Shown here one piece after another: positions 17,358-26,511 of a stretch of DNA of 64,000 nt. The notes under the pieces are model-generated. The model worked only from the letters and a program-made list of their open reading frames with translations. It ran no database searches and was not told the origin of the DNA. A program made the translations under genes and the position numbers. The stretch spans positions 2,991,501-3,055,500 of the forward strand of contig NZ_OY771647.1 of the NCBI RefSeq assembly GCF_963674925.1. Reading direction: 5' to 3'. The stretch comes from an uncultured Draconibacterium sp. (GTDB lineage Bacteria > Bacteroidota > Bacteroidia > Bacteroidales > Prolixibacteraceae). Each line of letters starts with the position of its first letter. The first letter of the stretch is position 1.

Positions 17358-20066
17358 ATGAAACCAAAGAATATTCTTTTCTTTCTGCTGTGTTGGAGTA
17401 TGATGAGCAATGCCGGCGCATTAGCAGCATCTAAAGTTGCTCCCTCTGATTCGCTGGACATTAACAAGGGTTCATTCGAATTTTCTACCCCCGATTTCAA
17501 TATTGAAATATTAAAGTCATCACATACCGTTGCCGGGCTGCATCCAATCTCCGAACCTGAATTTGATTTTACTCCTGGCGAGTTATTAGCCAAAAGAAAC
17601 AAAGCAGGTTTTTATCACCTTGGCGATATTAACTTCCGTGTTAAAACGGACAGTGACGACGATTGGAAGTCCTTCTCATCGGCCGCATCTAGAAAAAGTA
17701 TAACAACTTTAGAGCCTGAAAATAATAATCAACTGGCGGTTTCCGATTTAAGTGAGGTTTTGGAAAACAGTCCGGTTCAAGTGCATCGTTTTTGGGAAAA
17801 CCACGATGGACATCTTGTGCTGCGTTTCGAAATAAAAAATACATCAACAAAAGCTGTTGAAATCGGAGCTTTGGGAATTCCTCTAATCTTCAATAATAAC
17901 CATGACCGGAAAACATTGGACGAGGCACACGCCGAAAATGTTTTTTATGATCCGTACATTGGTATGGATGCCGGTTATTTGCAGGTAGTTCGTTTGAAAG
18001 GCAGCGGACCGGTTCTATTGGTGCTTCCTTACGGAGAAACTCCTTTTGAAGCCTGGAATCCATTACTCGACGACCCAACCCGACGTGGAATCACCTTCGA
18101 AGGATTTCATGAATGGATGCCTTTAACAAAGGCTTATGCTGAAAACGAATGGAAAGAAGCTGCTCCATGGAACACTCCATCATCGAAAGTATTAAAACCC
18201 GGGAAATCGGTTAGCTACGGTGTACAGTTTGTACTTACCGATGCGATTAAAAACATAGAACCTGCATTGATCGAAAACGATCGTCCGGTTGCATTTGGTG
18301 TGCCTGGTTACGTTGTTCCGCAAGATGTTAATGCTGATTTGTTTTTAAAGTACAGCCAAAAGGTAAAAAGCATGCAGGTTGAACCTGAAGGTGCACTGGA
18401 ACTGAAAAAACTGGAAACAACAAAAAATGGCTGGGTAAAATATGCTGTTGCCGCAAAAACATGGGGAAGAGCACGTTTAACAATCACATATAAAGATGGC
18501 TTAACCCAAACCATCAACTACAAAGTTATTAAACCTGAAGAGCAGGTGGTTGCCGACAACGGGAACTTCTTAATGACAAAACAATGGTTTGACGATGAAG
18601 ACGATCCGTTCGATCGTGGTCCGTCGGTAATCACCTACGATTACGAAGAGCAAAAACAGGTAACAGAAGATAGCCGTGCCTGGATTTGCGGATTGAGCGA
18701 CGAAGGTGGCGCCGGTGCGTGGTTAAATGCTGTAATGAAACAACTGGTTCAACCGGATAAGAAAGAGGTTGCCATGTTGGAAGACTTCGTTCAGAAAACG
18801 ATCTGGGGCGGAATTCAGTACAACGAAGGACATGAAAAATACGGTGTTCGTAAAAGTATGTTCTACTACGAGCCCGATTCGATGCCTGCCGGAACTTACA
18901 GCAAAGATGTAAATTACAATACCTGGGCTGCATGGGATAAAAAACATGCCGAAACAGTTGAGCGTTCGTACAATTACCCGCACGTAGCTGCTGCATATTG
19001 GGTAATGTATCGTTTGGCCCGAAATTATGAAGGCCTCGTTTCTCAACAAACCTGGGATTGGTATTTGTTGAACGCTTACCAAACATCGATGGCAATGATG
19101 GAATTGGCTCCGTATTATGCACAATTCGGACAGATGGAAGGTAGTGTTTTTGTTCATATTTTGGATGATTTGAAAGCTGAAGGATTGTGGGAATATGCCC
19201 GTAAACTGGAAGGAATGATGAAAGGCCGTGCCGATCATTGGGCATCGTTAAATTATCCGTTTGGAAGCGAAATGCCATGGGATTCTACCGGTCAGGAAGA
19301 AGTTTATATGTGGTCCCGCTATTTTGGTTACGGCGAAAAAGCCGAAACAACATTAAAAGCTATTTTGGCCTACATGCCAACAATCCCTCACTGGGCATAT
19401 AACGGTAATGCACGTCGTTACTGGGATTTCCTTTATGGCGGGAAACTGTCGCGCGTTGAGCGTCAGATTCATCACTATGGTTCGGCATTGAATGCAATTC
19501 CGGTATTATACGAATATAAAGAGCATCCCGATGATCTGTATCTGCTACGTGTTGGTTATGGTGGTTTATTGGGATCAATCTCGAATATTACAAAAGATGG
19601 TTTTGCTCCGGCAGCATTTCACTCGTTCCCGTCAACACTTAAAAACGATGCAATTTCAGGCGACTACGGAACCGGCTATTACGGTTATGCAGTAAATACC
19701 TCAACTTATTTACTATTTAACGACGAATTTGGCTGGTTGGCTTTTGGTGGTAATGTTACTGAAGATGGCGACATGGTGAAAGTTGATTTAACAACAGCTG
19801 CAAAATCACGTGTTTATGTAGCTCCGCTAAAAATGTGGTTAACACTTGACGCCGGTAAGTTTAAAGCCTTCTCGTACAATCAGTCAACTGGTAAAGTTAT
19901 TCTTGAATTAGAAGAAGCCAATAATTATACACCAAATGCTTATTTAAGAATTAAATCATTCGACGAGGAATCAGCGGCTAGTTCGATTGCTGGCCTTGAG
20001 AAAAATGAGCGTGGACAATATGTTATTCCACTTAAAAACGAAGTGGTAAAAGTTGAGATGAATTAA
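17358..20066 (+). CDS. Large secreted protein, DUF5695-like, probable carbohydrate-active enzyme of unknown activity
   Basis: 902 aa with a signal peptide (cleavage near ALAAS). The N-terminal half is beta-sandwich-like (GFYHLGDINFRV, LVLRFEIKNTS). The C-terminal half (about 440-780) is helical with many Trp/Tyr/His residues (YNYPHVAAAYWVMYRLA, WAYNGNARRYWDFLYGG), the look of an (alpha/alpha)6 toroid, and a beta domain closes it. This layout is shared by many glycoside hydrolases and lyases. I associate the family with DUF5695, from memory only. Acidic candidates such as SYNYPH and QIHHYGSALNA surroundings are noted, but I cannot name catalytic residues. Its place between a zinc peptidase and an S9 peptidase in an arabinose locus makes an arabinose-linked activity plausible but unproven. 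Confidence 0.6.
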   Translation: MKPKNILFFLLCWSMMSNAGALAASKVAPSDSLDINKGSFEFSTPDFNIEILKSSHTVAGLHPISEPEFDFTPGELLAKRNKAGFYHLGDINFRVKTDSDDDWKSFSSAASRKSITTLEPENNNQLAVSDLSEVLENSPVQVHRFWENHDGHLVLRFEIKNTSTKAVEIGALGIPLIFNNNHDRKTLDEAHAENVFYDPYIGMDAGYLQVVRLKGSGPVLLVLPYGETPFEAWNPLLDDPTRRGITFEGFHEWMPLTKAYAENEWKEAAPWNTPSSKVLKPGKSVSYGVQFVLTDAIKNIEPALIENDRPVAFGVPGYVVPQDVNADLFLKYSQKVKSMQVEPEGALELKKLETTKNGWVKYAVAAKTWGRARLTITYKDGLTQTINYKVIKPEEQVVADNGNFLMTKQWFDDEDDPFDRGPSVITYDYEEQKQVTEDSRAWICGLSDEGGAGAWLNAVMKQLVQPDKKEVAMLEDFVQKTIWGGIQYNEGHEKYGVRKSMFYYEPDSMPAGTYSKDVNYNTWAAWDKKHAETVERSYNYPHVAAAYWVMYRLARNYEGLVSQQTWDWYLLNAYQTSMAMMELAPYYAQFGQMEGSVFVHILDDLKAEGLWEYARKLEGMMKGRADHWASLNYPFGSEMPWDSTGQEEVYMWSRYFGYGEKAETTLKAILAYMPTIPHWAYNGNARRYWDFLYGGKLSRVERQIHHYGSALNAIPVLYEYKEHPDDLYLLRVGYGGLLGSISNITKDGFAPAAFHSFPSTLKNDAISGDYGTGYYGYAVNTSTYLLFNDEFGWLAFGGNVTEDGDMVKVDLTTAAKSRVYVAPLKMWLTLDAGKFKAFSYNQSTGKVILELEEANNYTPNAYLRIKSFDEESAASSIAGLEKNERGQYVIPLKNEVVKVEMN

Positions 20067-20098
20067 TCAATAAAATCACCAGATTAGGAATAGTAAAG

Positions 20099-22339
20099 AT
20101 GAAGCACTTTTTATCCGTTTTGTTAGTAGTTCTGTTTGCTTTTGCAGGATCAGCACAAATCACAAAAGAAGACTACGCAAAAGCCGATTCAGTGATGAAA
20201 CTGAGCGAGTTGGTGTACAACCAGGTGACACAAATTACCTGGATCGATTCATCGTCGGTATTCTGGTACCGTATAAAAACGCGCGACGGAATGAAGTATC
20301 AACTGGTTGATGCGCAAAAAGGATCAAAAAAGCTTGCTTTTGAAACTGATAAACTGGTTGAAGCGCTGAATCAGGAGCTGGATAAAGAAATCTCAGCAAA
20401 AGATCTGGTTTTACACGATCTGAAATTTGATACCGATAAAAAGACAATTCATTTTAATTTCAAAAAGGCTTACTGGACATGTGAGCTGAAAAAATATGAG
20501 TTAAAGAAAGACTCGGTTGAAAAAGAACGCAATGGCAATCGTTATTGGGGAGGTTTTTTCGATGAAAAAGGAAACGACCCGGTGCCTTCTCCTGATGGGA
20601 AATGGGAAGCTTTTATTAGAGAGAGCAACGTTTTTATTAAAAATAAGGAAACAAACAAGGAGTTTCGCTTGAGTTATGACGGAGCACCCGGCGATTTTTA
20701 TTCGTCGTATTTTTCGTGGTCGCCCGATTCGAAAAAGCTGGCGGTAAACAAAGTACGCGATGCTGAAAAACGCGAGATCTTTTTTGTTGAGTCGTCGCCA
20801 AAAGATCAGTTGCAGCCTATTTTGCACAAACGCGATTACCGCAAACCCGGTGATGCCATGCCAATAAAACATCCGGCTTTATTTGATGTGGAAAGCAAAA
20901 AACAGATACCGGTAAATACCGATGCTTTTGAGCATCAGTTTAACCTCACCAACCCAAGATGGACAGAGGATGCTTCGGCTTTTACTTTTGAATTTAACCA
21001 ACGTGGTCATCAGGCCTATAAAGTAGTTAAGGTAGATGGCGAAAGTGGCAATGTTAACGTGCTGATCGATGAACAAAGCAAAACATTTATCGATTACAGC
21101 GGAAAACGTTATCGTTACGATTTGGAGGAAAGCAATGAAATTATCTGGGCATCGGAACGTGATGGCTGGAATCATCTCTACCTGATCGATTCAAAAACCG
21201 GTAGGGTGAAAAATCAGATCACAAAAGGAGAGTGGGTGGTTCGGGATGTTATAAAAATTGACGACGAAAATCGTATTATGTTTTTTTACGGATCGGGCAG
21301 AAACGCGGATGAAGACCCGTATTATCTGCATTGCTACAAGGTAAATTTTGATGGTAGCGAATTAATTGATCTGACGCCCGAAAAAATGAACCACGATGTG
21401 TCATTCTCTAAAGATATGAGCTATTTTACCGATACCTATTCTACCGTTGAAATGCCTCCATTTACAGTGGTACGTAGTGCCGAAGACGGAAAAGTGTTGG
21501 TGGAGTTAGAAAGAACCGATATTTCATCGTTGTTAGAAAAAGGTTGGAGAGCTCCTGAGCCGTTTGTGGCAAAAGCCCGCGATGGGAAAACGGATATCTG
21601 GGGAAATATTTATCGCCCAACGAACTTCGACGAAAACAAAACATACCCGATAATCGAATACATTTACGCGGGACCACATAGCTCATTTGCTCAAAAAAGT
21701 TTCAGGCCTGTAAGTTCATCATTCTCAAGTCTTGCAGAATTAGGTTTTATAATTGTGCAAATGGACGGAATGGGAACCTCGAACCGCTCAAAAGCTTTTC
21801 AGGATGTATGTTGGAAAAACCTGAAAGATGCCGGTTTCCCCGATCGTATTTTATGGATAAAAGCTGCCGCCGAAAAATATAGTTACATGGATACTACTCG
21901 TGTTGGTTTATTTGGTGGTTCGGCTGGCGGACAAAGCACTTTGGCCGGACTGTTATTTCATCCTGAGTTTTACAAAGCCGGTGTTTCGTCGTGCGGATGC
22001 CACGATAACCGGATGGACAAAATCTGGTGGAACGAACAATGGATGGGTTACCCTATTGGGCCCGAATATGCTGAATGTTCGAATGTGGAAAACGCTGACA
22101 AACTGCAAGGAAAATTAATGCTGATTGTTGGAGAAATGGACGATAATGTTGATCCGGCATCAACAATGCAGGTTGCCGATGCGCTGATAAAAGCTAAAAA
22201 AGATTTTGAACTCGTCGTGCTGCCCGGAACAAATCATACGCTTGGCGGAACCTATGGCGAGCAAAAACGCCGCGATTTTTTTGTTCGTAATTTTTTAAGG
22301 CAGAAAACTCCGGATTGGAATGCTAAAACATCAAATTAG
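20099..22339 (+). CDS. S9B dipeptidyl-peptidase IV-like serine peptidase, secreted
   Basis: Prolyl oligopeptidase-family enzyme. The signal peptide (cleavage after GSA) leads into a DPPIV N-terminal eight-bladed propeller (about 60-500) and an alpha/beta-hydrolase catalytic domain (about 510-746). The triad is visible: Ser608 in GGSAGG, Asp681 in GEMDDNVD and His713 in GTNHTLGG. DPPIV members remove Xaa-Pro dipeptides from N-termini. Some S9 proteins act as esterases instead. The ATG lies 33 bp after the DUF5695-like gene and the next gene follows after 22 bp, so these are one operon. Peptidase activity after proline would suit a proline/hydroxyproline-rich glycoprotein as substrate. Confidence 0.87.
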   Translation: MKHFLSVLLVVLFAFAGSAQITKEDYAKADSVMKLSELVYNQVTQITWIDSSSVFWYRIKTRDGMKYQLVDAQKGSKKLAFETDKLVEALNQELDKEISAKDLVLHDLKFDTDKKTIHFNFKKAYWTCELKKYELKKDSVEKERNGNRYWGGFFDEKGNDPVPSPDGKWEAFIRESNVFIKNKETNKEFRLSYDGAPGDFYSSYFSWSPDSKKLAVNKVRDAEKREIFFVESSPKDQLQPILHKRDYRKPGDAMPIKHPALFDVESKKQIPVNTDAFEHQFNLTNPRWTEDASAFTFEFNQRGHQAYKVVKVDGESGNVNVLIDEQSKTFIDYSGKRYRYDLEESNEIIWASERDGWNHLYLIDSKTGRVKNQITKGEWVVRDVIKIDDENRIMFFYGSGRNADEDPYYLHCYKVNFDGSELIDLTPEKMNHDVSFSKDMSYFTDTYSTVEMPPFTVVRSAEDGKVLVELERTDISSLLEKGWRAPEPFVAKARDGKTDIWGNIYRPTNFDENKTYPIIEYIYAGPHSSFAQKSFRPVSSSFSSLAELGFIIVQMDGMGTSNRSKAFQDVCWKNLKDAGFPDRILWIKAAAEKYSYMDTTRVGLFGGSAGGQSTLAGLLFHPEFYKAGVSSCGCHDNRMDKIWWNEQWMGYPIGPEYAECSNVENADKLQGKLMLIVGEMDDNVDPASTMQVADALIKAKKDFELVVLPGTNHTLGGTYGEQKRRDFFVRNFLRQKTPDWNAKTSN

Positions 22340-22360
22340 ATAAAAGAAAAACGCTGTATC

Positions 22361-23194
22361 ATGAATAACTTTTTCGATCATAAAAATGCAATGATTCTGG
22401 TTGTCTTACTTGCCGGAATATTCTCGTTCTCCTGTTTAACGGCCAAGGTATCTGCACAGGAGTATGAAATTGTAAAACCTCCTAAGGAACTGAAACTCGA
22501 TCCGTTTTATAAAAAGTATGTCAATGTAAATGGCATTCATATTATGAGCTCTCATCGGGTGCCCGACTCGGCATTTGTTAAGGCTTGCGAGATTATCGAT
22601 TTTATGACCGGTGGCTTGCCGGAAGAAGTGCTCAATCAGATGGTAAAACTGAATACCCGCGTTGGAATTATGGCGCGCTACGAAGGAACAACTGATATTC
22701 CTGAACATGCACATTTAGCCAGCGATACAACGCTAAACTGGGATGTTCGTGCCCGCGGATTGGGTGGAACTATGGAAGATCCGCTGACAACCTGTGCCGA
22801 AGAAAACCTGCTATGTTACCAGATTGATAAATACCATGCTGAAGATATTCTGATTCATGAATTTGCACACACCATTCACGGTGTTGGAATTTTGCCGCTT
22901 GATGATAAATTTAACGATTTACTTCAGGAGAAACTCGATGCCGCAATGGCTGCCGGGAAATACAAAAACACATACGCTGCAACCAATATTTGGGAATATT
23001 GGGCCGAAGGTGTTCAAAACTGGTTTAATGTAAATGCTGAAGTTGAAACAACCGACGGCAAACACAATTGGGTTAATACCCGCTCGGATATGAAAAAGTA
23101 TGATCCCGATTTGTACGAAATTGTGGGGCGCTATTTCCCCGAATTTGAGGTTAGCCCATCGTGTCATGCTGCTGTGAATTTATATACAGAGTAA
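22361..23194 (+). CDS. Secreted zincin, anthrax-lethal-factor-like catalytic fold
   Basis: 277 aa. An N-terminal export signal ends near KVSAQ; a Cys in FSFSC could alternatively be a lipobox. The HEFAH motif (residues 166-170) provides zinc ligands and base. Glu216 in EYWAEGVQNWF fits the downstream third ligand of gluzincins, in the WAEGVQ arrangement seen in lethal-factor-like (ATLF) zincins. The segment IHIMSSHRVPDSAF is also typical of that group. It is small, with no accessory domain. It follows the S9 peptidase by 22 bp and precedes the Crp-type regulator by 18 bp. The target protein is unknown. An immunity or toxin role is not suggested by context. Confidence 0.72.
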   Translation: MNNFFDHKNAMILVVLLAGIFSFSCLTAKVSAQEYEIVKPPKELKLDPFYKKYVNVNGIHIMSSHRVPDSAFVKACEIIDFMTGGLPEEVLNQMVKLNTRVGIMARYEGTTDIPEHAHLASDTTLNWDVRARGLGGTMEDPLTTCAEENLLCYQIDKYHAEDILIHEFAHTIHGVGILPLDDKFNDLLQEKLDAAMAAGKYKNTYAATNIWEYWAEGVQNWFNVNAEVETTDGKHNWVNTRSDMKKYDPDLYEIVGRYFPEFEVSPSCHAAVNLYTE

Positions 23195-23212
23195 ATTCTA
23201 AAAATCAGTTTA

Positions 23213-23932
23213 ATGAATACAGTTGTTCGATCAGGAAAAAGAATTCAGCCCATCATTAATAATGATATTCTGTTGCATGATATTCCGTTGTTTAAAAAAT
23301 TGACGGAAGATGAAATGTTTCGGCTTGAATTAAACTCGGTTATTAAATCGTATAGTAAACGAAGCGTAATTTATCGGGAAGGTAGCAGACATTCCGGATT
23401 ATATTGTGTGCTAAAAGGAATTGTAAAGGTTTATAAAATTGGCGGAAACGGGAAACAACAGATTCTAAGATTTGCGCAAAAAGGCGATCTTATAGGTTAT
23501 CGGTCGTTGCTAACAAACGAATTGGCATGCACATCTGCAAAAGCCTATGATGATACTGTTCTTTATCATATTCCGCAACATATTGTTATGGAACTTTTTC
23601 GTCAGAACTGGGGGTTTACGCATGAAACAATGAAATTTATGTGTAAAGAACTGAAAGAGTCAAACATGTTCATTACTGATATTGCTCAAAAATCTGTGCG
23701 CGAACGGGCCGCAGAAATGTTACTTATTTTAAAGGATGAATTTGGGATTGACAAACACAATGCGCTAAAAATTACGATAACTCGTGAGGATTTAGCCAAT
23801 ATGGTAGGAACAGTTACCGAGTCGCTCATCAGGGTAATGTCAGAGTTTAGAAATGAGAACTTGCTGGAACTTCCTGGGAGAAAAATCGTATTTCGCGATG
23901 TAACCAAACTGAGGGCGATTGCAAATATTTAG
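23213..23932 (+). CDS. Crp/Fnr-family transcriptional regulator
   Basis: 239 aa. A cyclic-nucleotide-binding-type beta-roll (about 30-140; LYCVLKGIVKVYKIG, GDLIGYRSLL) is followed by a dimerisation helix and a Crp-type winged HTH (about 165-235) with recognition segment GTVTESLIRVMSEF. The phosphate-binding Arg/Glu signature of cAMP-binding Crp is not obvious, and no Fnr-type cysteine cluster is present, so the effector is unknown. It lies only 18 bp after the zincin gene, as the last gene of the peptidase unit. It may connect this operon to nutrient or redox status. Confidence 0.88.
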   Translation: MNTVVRSGKRIQPIINNDILLHDIPLFKKLTEDEMFRLELNSVIKSYSKRSVIYREGSRHSGLYCVLKGIVKVYKIGGNGKQQILRFAQKGDLIGYRSLLTNELACTSAKAYDDTVLYHIPQHIVMELFRQNWGFTHETMKFMCKELKESNMFITDIAQKSVRERAAEMLLILKDEFGIDKHNALKITITREDLANMVGTVTESLIRVMSEFRNENLLELPGRKIVFRDVTKLRAIANI

Positions 23933-24037
23933 ATAAGATTCAAAGCCCTGATAAACACCAATATTGGCGTAGGTTTCTAACACATTTATTGCGCAACTAT
24001 ACTTCAAATTTCACCAAGTTTAAATGAATAATAACCT

Positions 24038-26191
24038 ATGCGTAAAAACAAAATAACAAGGTTGCTTATTTGGATGATCGCAGGAGTTTTTATCCTTTCG
24101 TCGTGCGGAAGTAAAACAACAGAACACACTCCAGTGCATATTTCTAATCCGGTTTTGCCCGGTTGGTTTGCCGATCCTACGATTAAAAAGTTTGGCGACA
24201 TTTACTACATCTACGCCACCACCGATAATGAAATGCTGGCATCGGGGGCACCAACTGTCTGGTACAGTCGCGACCTTCAAAACTGGTACAACTATATAAT
24301 GGAGGTGCCTACTTTAAATTCGGTGGCGCTGCGCAATTTTTGGGCACCCGATATTTTGCAGGGCAGAGATGGCCGATACTACCTGTATTTTGGAAACTGT
24401 CAGGCAGGTTGTAACATTTATGGCTATGTTTCGGATACGCCGGTTGGCCCTTGGGAAAAATTACACGATGATGATACTCCTGTTATTGCACAGAATTATC
24501 CGATTGACGGGTTCCCTTCGTTGGATGCTCAGTTTTTTCAGGACGATGATGGCCGTATTTATGGCTACTGGGGAACCTGGGTGCATTACAACAGTGGTTA
24601 TGCGGTAGGCGAGTTAAATGCCGAAACAATGGACGAAATGTCGAACTCCACCAACATTCCGCTGAAGCAAACACCAAACCCTTTCGAGGCCGCTTATATG
24701 ATGAAAAAAGGCGACAAGTACATTCTGATGTATTCTGCCGAATCATGCCACAACGAAACGTATAAAGTGCTTTATTCCTATGCTGATAATCCATACGGGC
24801 CATTTACCCCGGGTGAAAATAATCCGATTTTGCAGACCAGCGAAGACGGAACCACTCACGGACCGGGACACCATTCGGTACTCGAAAATGGCGACGACTA
24901 TTACATTGTTTACCACAAACACGATGTTCCTTTTACTGCCGGTGGTATGGCGCGTCAGGTGTGTATCGACAGCATGATTTTTGAAAACGACTCAACGATA
25001 ACAGCGGTGATACCTTCGCAAAAAGGTATTAAAGCTTTTATTCCGTCTGAAGTGCCCGAAGATATTGCATATAAAGCTACGGCGTCGGCTTCGTCGTTTT
25101 ATCATTTACAATCGCCCGAATACGATTACAAGTATTTGCCTGATTATGTTTTTGATAATGATAACGCCACTATGTGGAAAGCTGCCGATAATACTTTTCC
25201 ACAGAGTCTATCAATTGATTTGGGCGAAGAAAAAGACATCAAACGAATTGCTACACAGTTCGAATTTTCACCCTATTATTATCAGTATAAAATTGAATAT
25301 TCAACCGATAATACAAATTGGGAAGTTTATGCCGATCGATCAGAAAATCGCACGCCGGGAAGCCCGATGATCGACGATAATGAAGTGAATGCGCGCTACC
25401 TGAAACTTACCATCCTGGGCACAGAGCAAACAGGAACTTTTGCCGCTGTGTGGAATATGAAAGTTTACGGGGAGACATTCGATATCTCATTGAACCTGGT
25501 AAATAAATCGTCGGGAAATGAGCCGGGCGCAGCAAGTTCGCAGAGTATGATTGTTGGCTTTGATGTCAATTCTCTTTCCGGTAAAACGTTCGAAAGACTG
25601 GTAAACACTGGTTCTTTGGGTGGCGATTTAGTTCGGAAAGGAAATGTAAAGATCGTTACCGACAAAGAAACCGGCACAAAAGCAATTGAGTTTTCAAAAG
25701 GAGCTTTGGAACTGGACGGAATTGCTGTTCCAAGAAGTCTGGAGTGGAACGGTGCATTTACAATTTCTACATGGGTGAAGAACCCGGAAGTAAGCGACAG
25801 AGATGAGTGTCTGGCTTCGTGGTGCGACCGAAGTGCGCATTATTTGGCAAACTCTTACAACGCCGTTCATTACAACAAAAGTAATTACGGTGCAGTTGCT
25901 CACCTCGACGGTCACTTTGATTTGCCATACAACAACGTTCCTGAAGCCAATAAATGGCACCATATTGTAGTAACATTCGATGGGGTAGTGGAAAAAGTTT
26001 ATGTTGATGGTAAGTTGGACAATGCACAGAACATGCTTTTGTCGTCTGCTGTTGAAAATGCAAAAATCAGAATTGGTGCTTCAGATACCGGAGAATACTA
26101 CACCGGGCTTATGGCTTCTTTTCAAATGTACGATTATGCTTTGTCGCAATCTGAGATTGCGCATAGATATCATGAATCAGCTTTAAAATAA
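24038..26191 (+). CDS. GH43 lipoprotein with discoidin and LamG domains
   Basis: 717 aa lipoprotein (lipobox LSSC). The GH43 propeller (about 40-335) has GWFADPTIKK (base Asp), SLDAQFFQDD (modulating Asp), PFEAAYMMKK (acid Glu) and GPGHHSVL (conserved His). An F5/8-type C (discoidin) module (about 350-480; DNDNATMWKAADN, RYLKLTILG) and a LamG-like concanavalin fold (about 500-715; GAFTISTWVKN, KWHHIVVTFDG, KVYVDGKL) follow. Expected activity is alpha-L-arabinofuranosidase or beta-xylosidase. The two C-terminal modules probably hold it on polymeric substrate. About 105 bp separate it from the Crp gene, and a strong terminator follows. Confidence 0.9.
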   Translation: MRKNKITRLLIWMIAGVFILSSCGSKTTEHTPVHISNPVLPGWFADPTIKKFGDIYYIYATTDNEMLASGAPTVWYSRDLQNWYNYIMEVPTLNSVALRNFWAPDILQGRDGRYYLYFGNCQAGCNIYGYVSDTPVGPWEKLHDDDTPVIAQNYPIDGFPSLDAQFFQDDDGRIYGYWGTWVHYNSGYAVGELNAETMDEMSNSTNIPLKQTPNPFEAAYMMKKGDKYILMYSAESCHNETYKVLYSYADNPYGPFTPGENNPILQTSEDGTTHGPGHHSVLENGDDYYIVYHKHDVPFTAGGMARQVCIDSMIFENDSTITAVIPSQKGIKAFIPSEVPEDIAYKATASASSFYHLQSPEYDYKYLPDYVFDNDNATMWKAADNTFPQSLSIDLGEEKDIKRIATQFEFSPYYYQYKIEYSTDNTNWEVYADRSENRTPGSPMIDDNEVNARYLKLTILGTEQTGTFAAVWNMKVYGETFDISLNLVNKSSGNEPGAASSQSMIVGFDVNSLSGKTFERLVNTGSLGGDLVRKGNVKIVTDKETGTKAIEFSKGALELDGIAVPRSLEWNGAFTISTWVKNPEVSDRDECLASWCDRSAHYLANSYNAVHYNKSNYGAVAHLDGHFDLPYNNVPEANKWHHIVVTFDGVVEKVYVDGKLDNAQNMLLSSAVENAKIRIGASDTGEYYTGLMASFQMYDYALSQSEIAHRYHESALK

Positions 26192-26245
26192 ATAGCTTTA
26201 TCGTATAAGAGATTCAATCAAGAAATAATAGTATATAGTACTCGT

Positions 26246-26274
26246 AAAAAAGGAGCCAGATGGCTCCTTTTTTT
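26246..26274 (+). terminator. Intrinsic terminator after GH43-discoidin-LamG gene
   Basis: Arms AGGAGCC and GGCTCCT around AGAT, flanked by an A-run and a run of seven T. A strong stem followed by a U-tract marks the end of the catabolic enzyme unit before the arabinose pathway genes. Confidence 0.88.
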
Positions 26275-26465
26275 ATTAGAATGAATATAAATACATACTT
26301 CCTGAAAAAGTCATGGATAAAAGTTTTATGTGGCTTATCTATGATCGGTAATTGTTTGTAAGTGTCAGATATTTAATTTATTGTATAATTTTGGTTGTTA
26401 TGAGAAGTAGCGATCTTTCATATATGTTCTTCAGCATAAATATGCATTTTGTCGAATTGGTAATA

Positions 26466-26488
26466 ATAAAAGTTAAAAATACTTTTAT
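26466..26488. promoter_or_regulatory. Inverted repeat upstream of araR, candidate operator
   Basis: ATAAAAGT (26466-26473), 7-bp spacer, ACTTTTAT (26481-26488): perfect 8-bp arms ending 23 bp before the regulator ATG. The location suits autorepression by AraR. I do not remember the published AraR consensus well enough to compare, so the assignment rests on symmetry and position. Confidence 0.45.
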
Positions 26489-26511
26489 AGATTTGTTCCA
26501 TCAATATTACT

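Larger units (their letters stand above)
26192..26511. other. Intergenic region between GH43 gene and araR
   Basis: 320 bp without a gene. It contains the terminator at 26246-26274, a possible -7 box TAATTTTG (26386-26393) without a clear -33 partner, and an inverted repeat at 26466-26488 just before the regulator start. Confidence 0.6.

Noticed and set aside
18631..19278. 215-codon minus-strand frame inside the DUF5695-like gene
   Set aside because: A shadow frame in a gene with a strong plus-strand protein pattern; composition (many His/Arg/Pro) is that of antisense translation.
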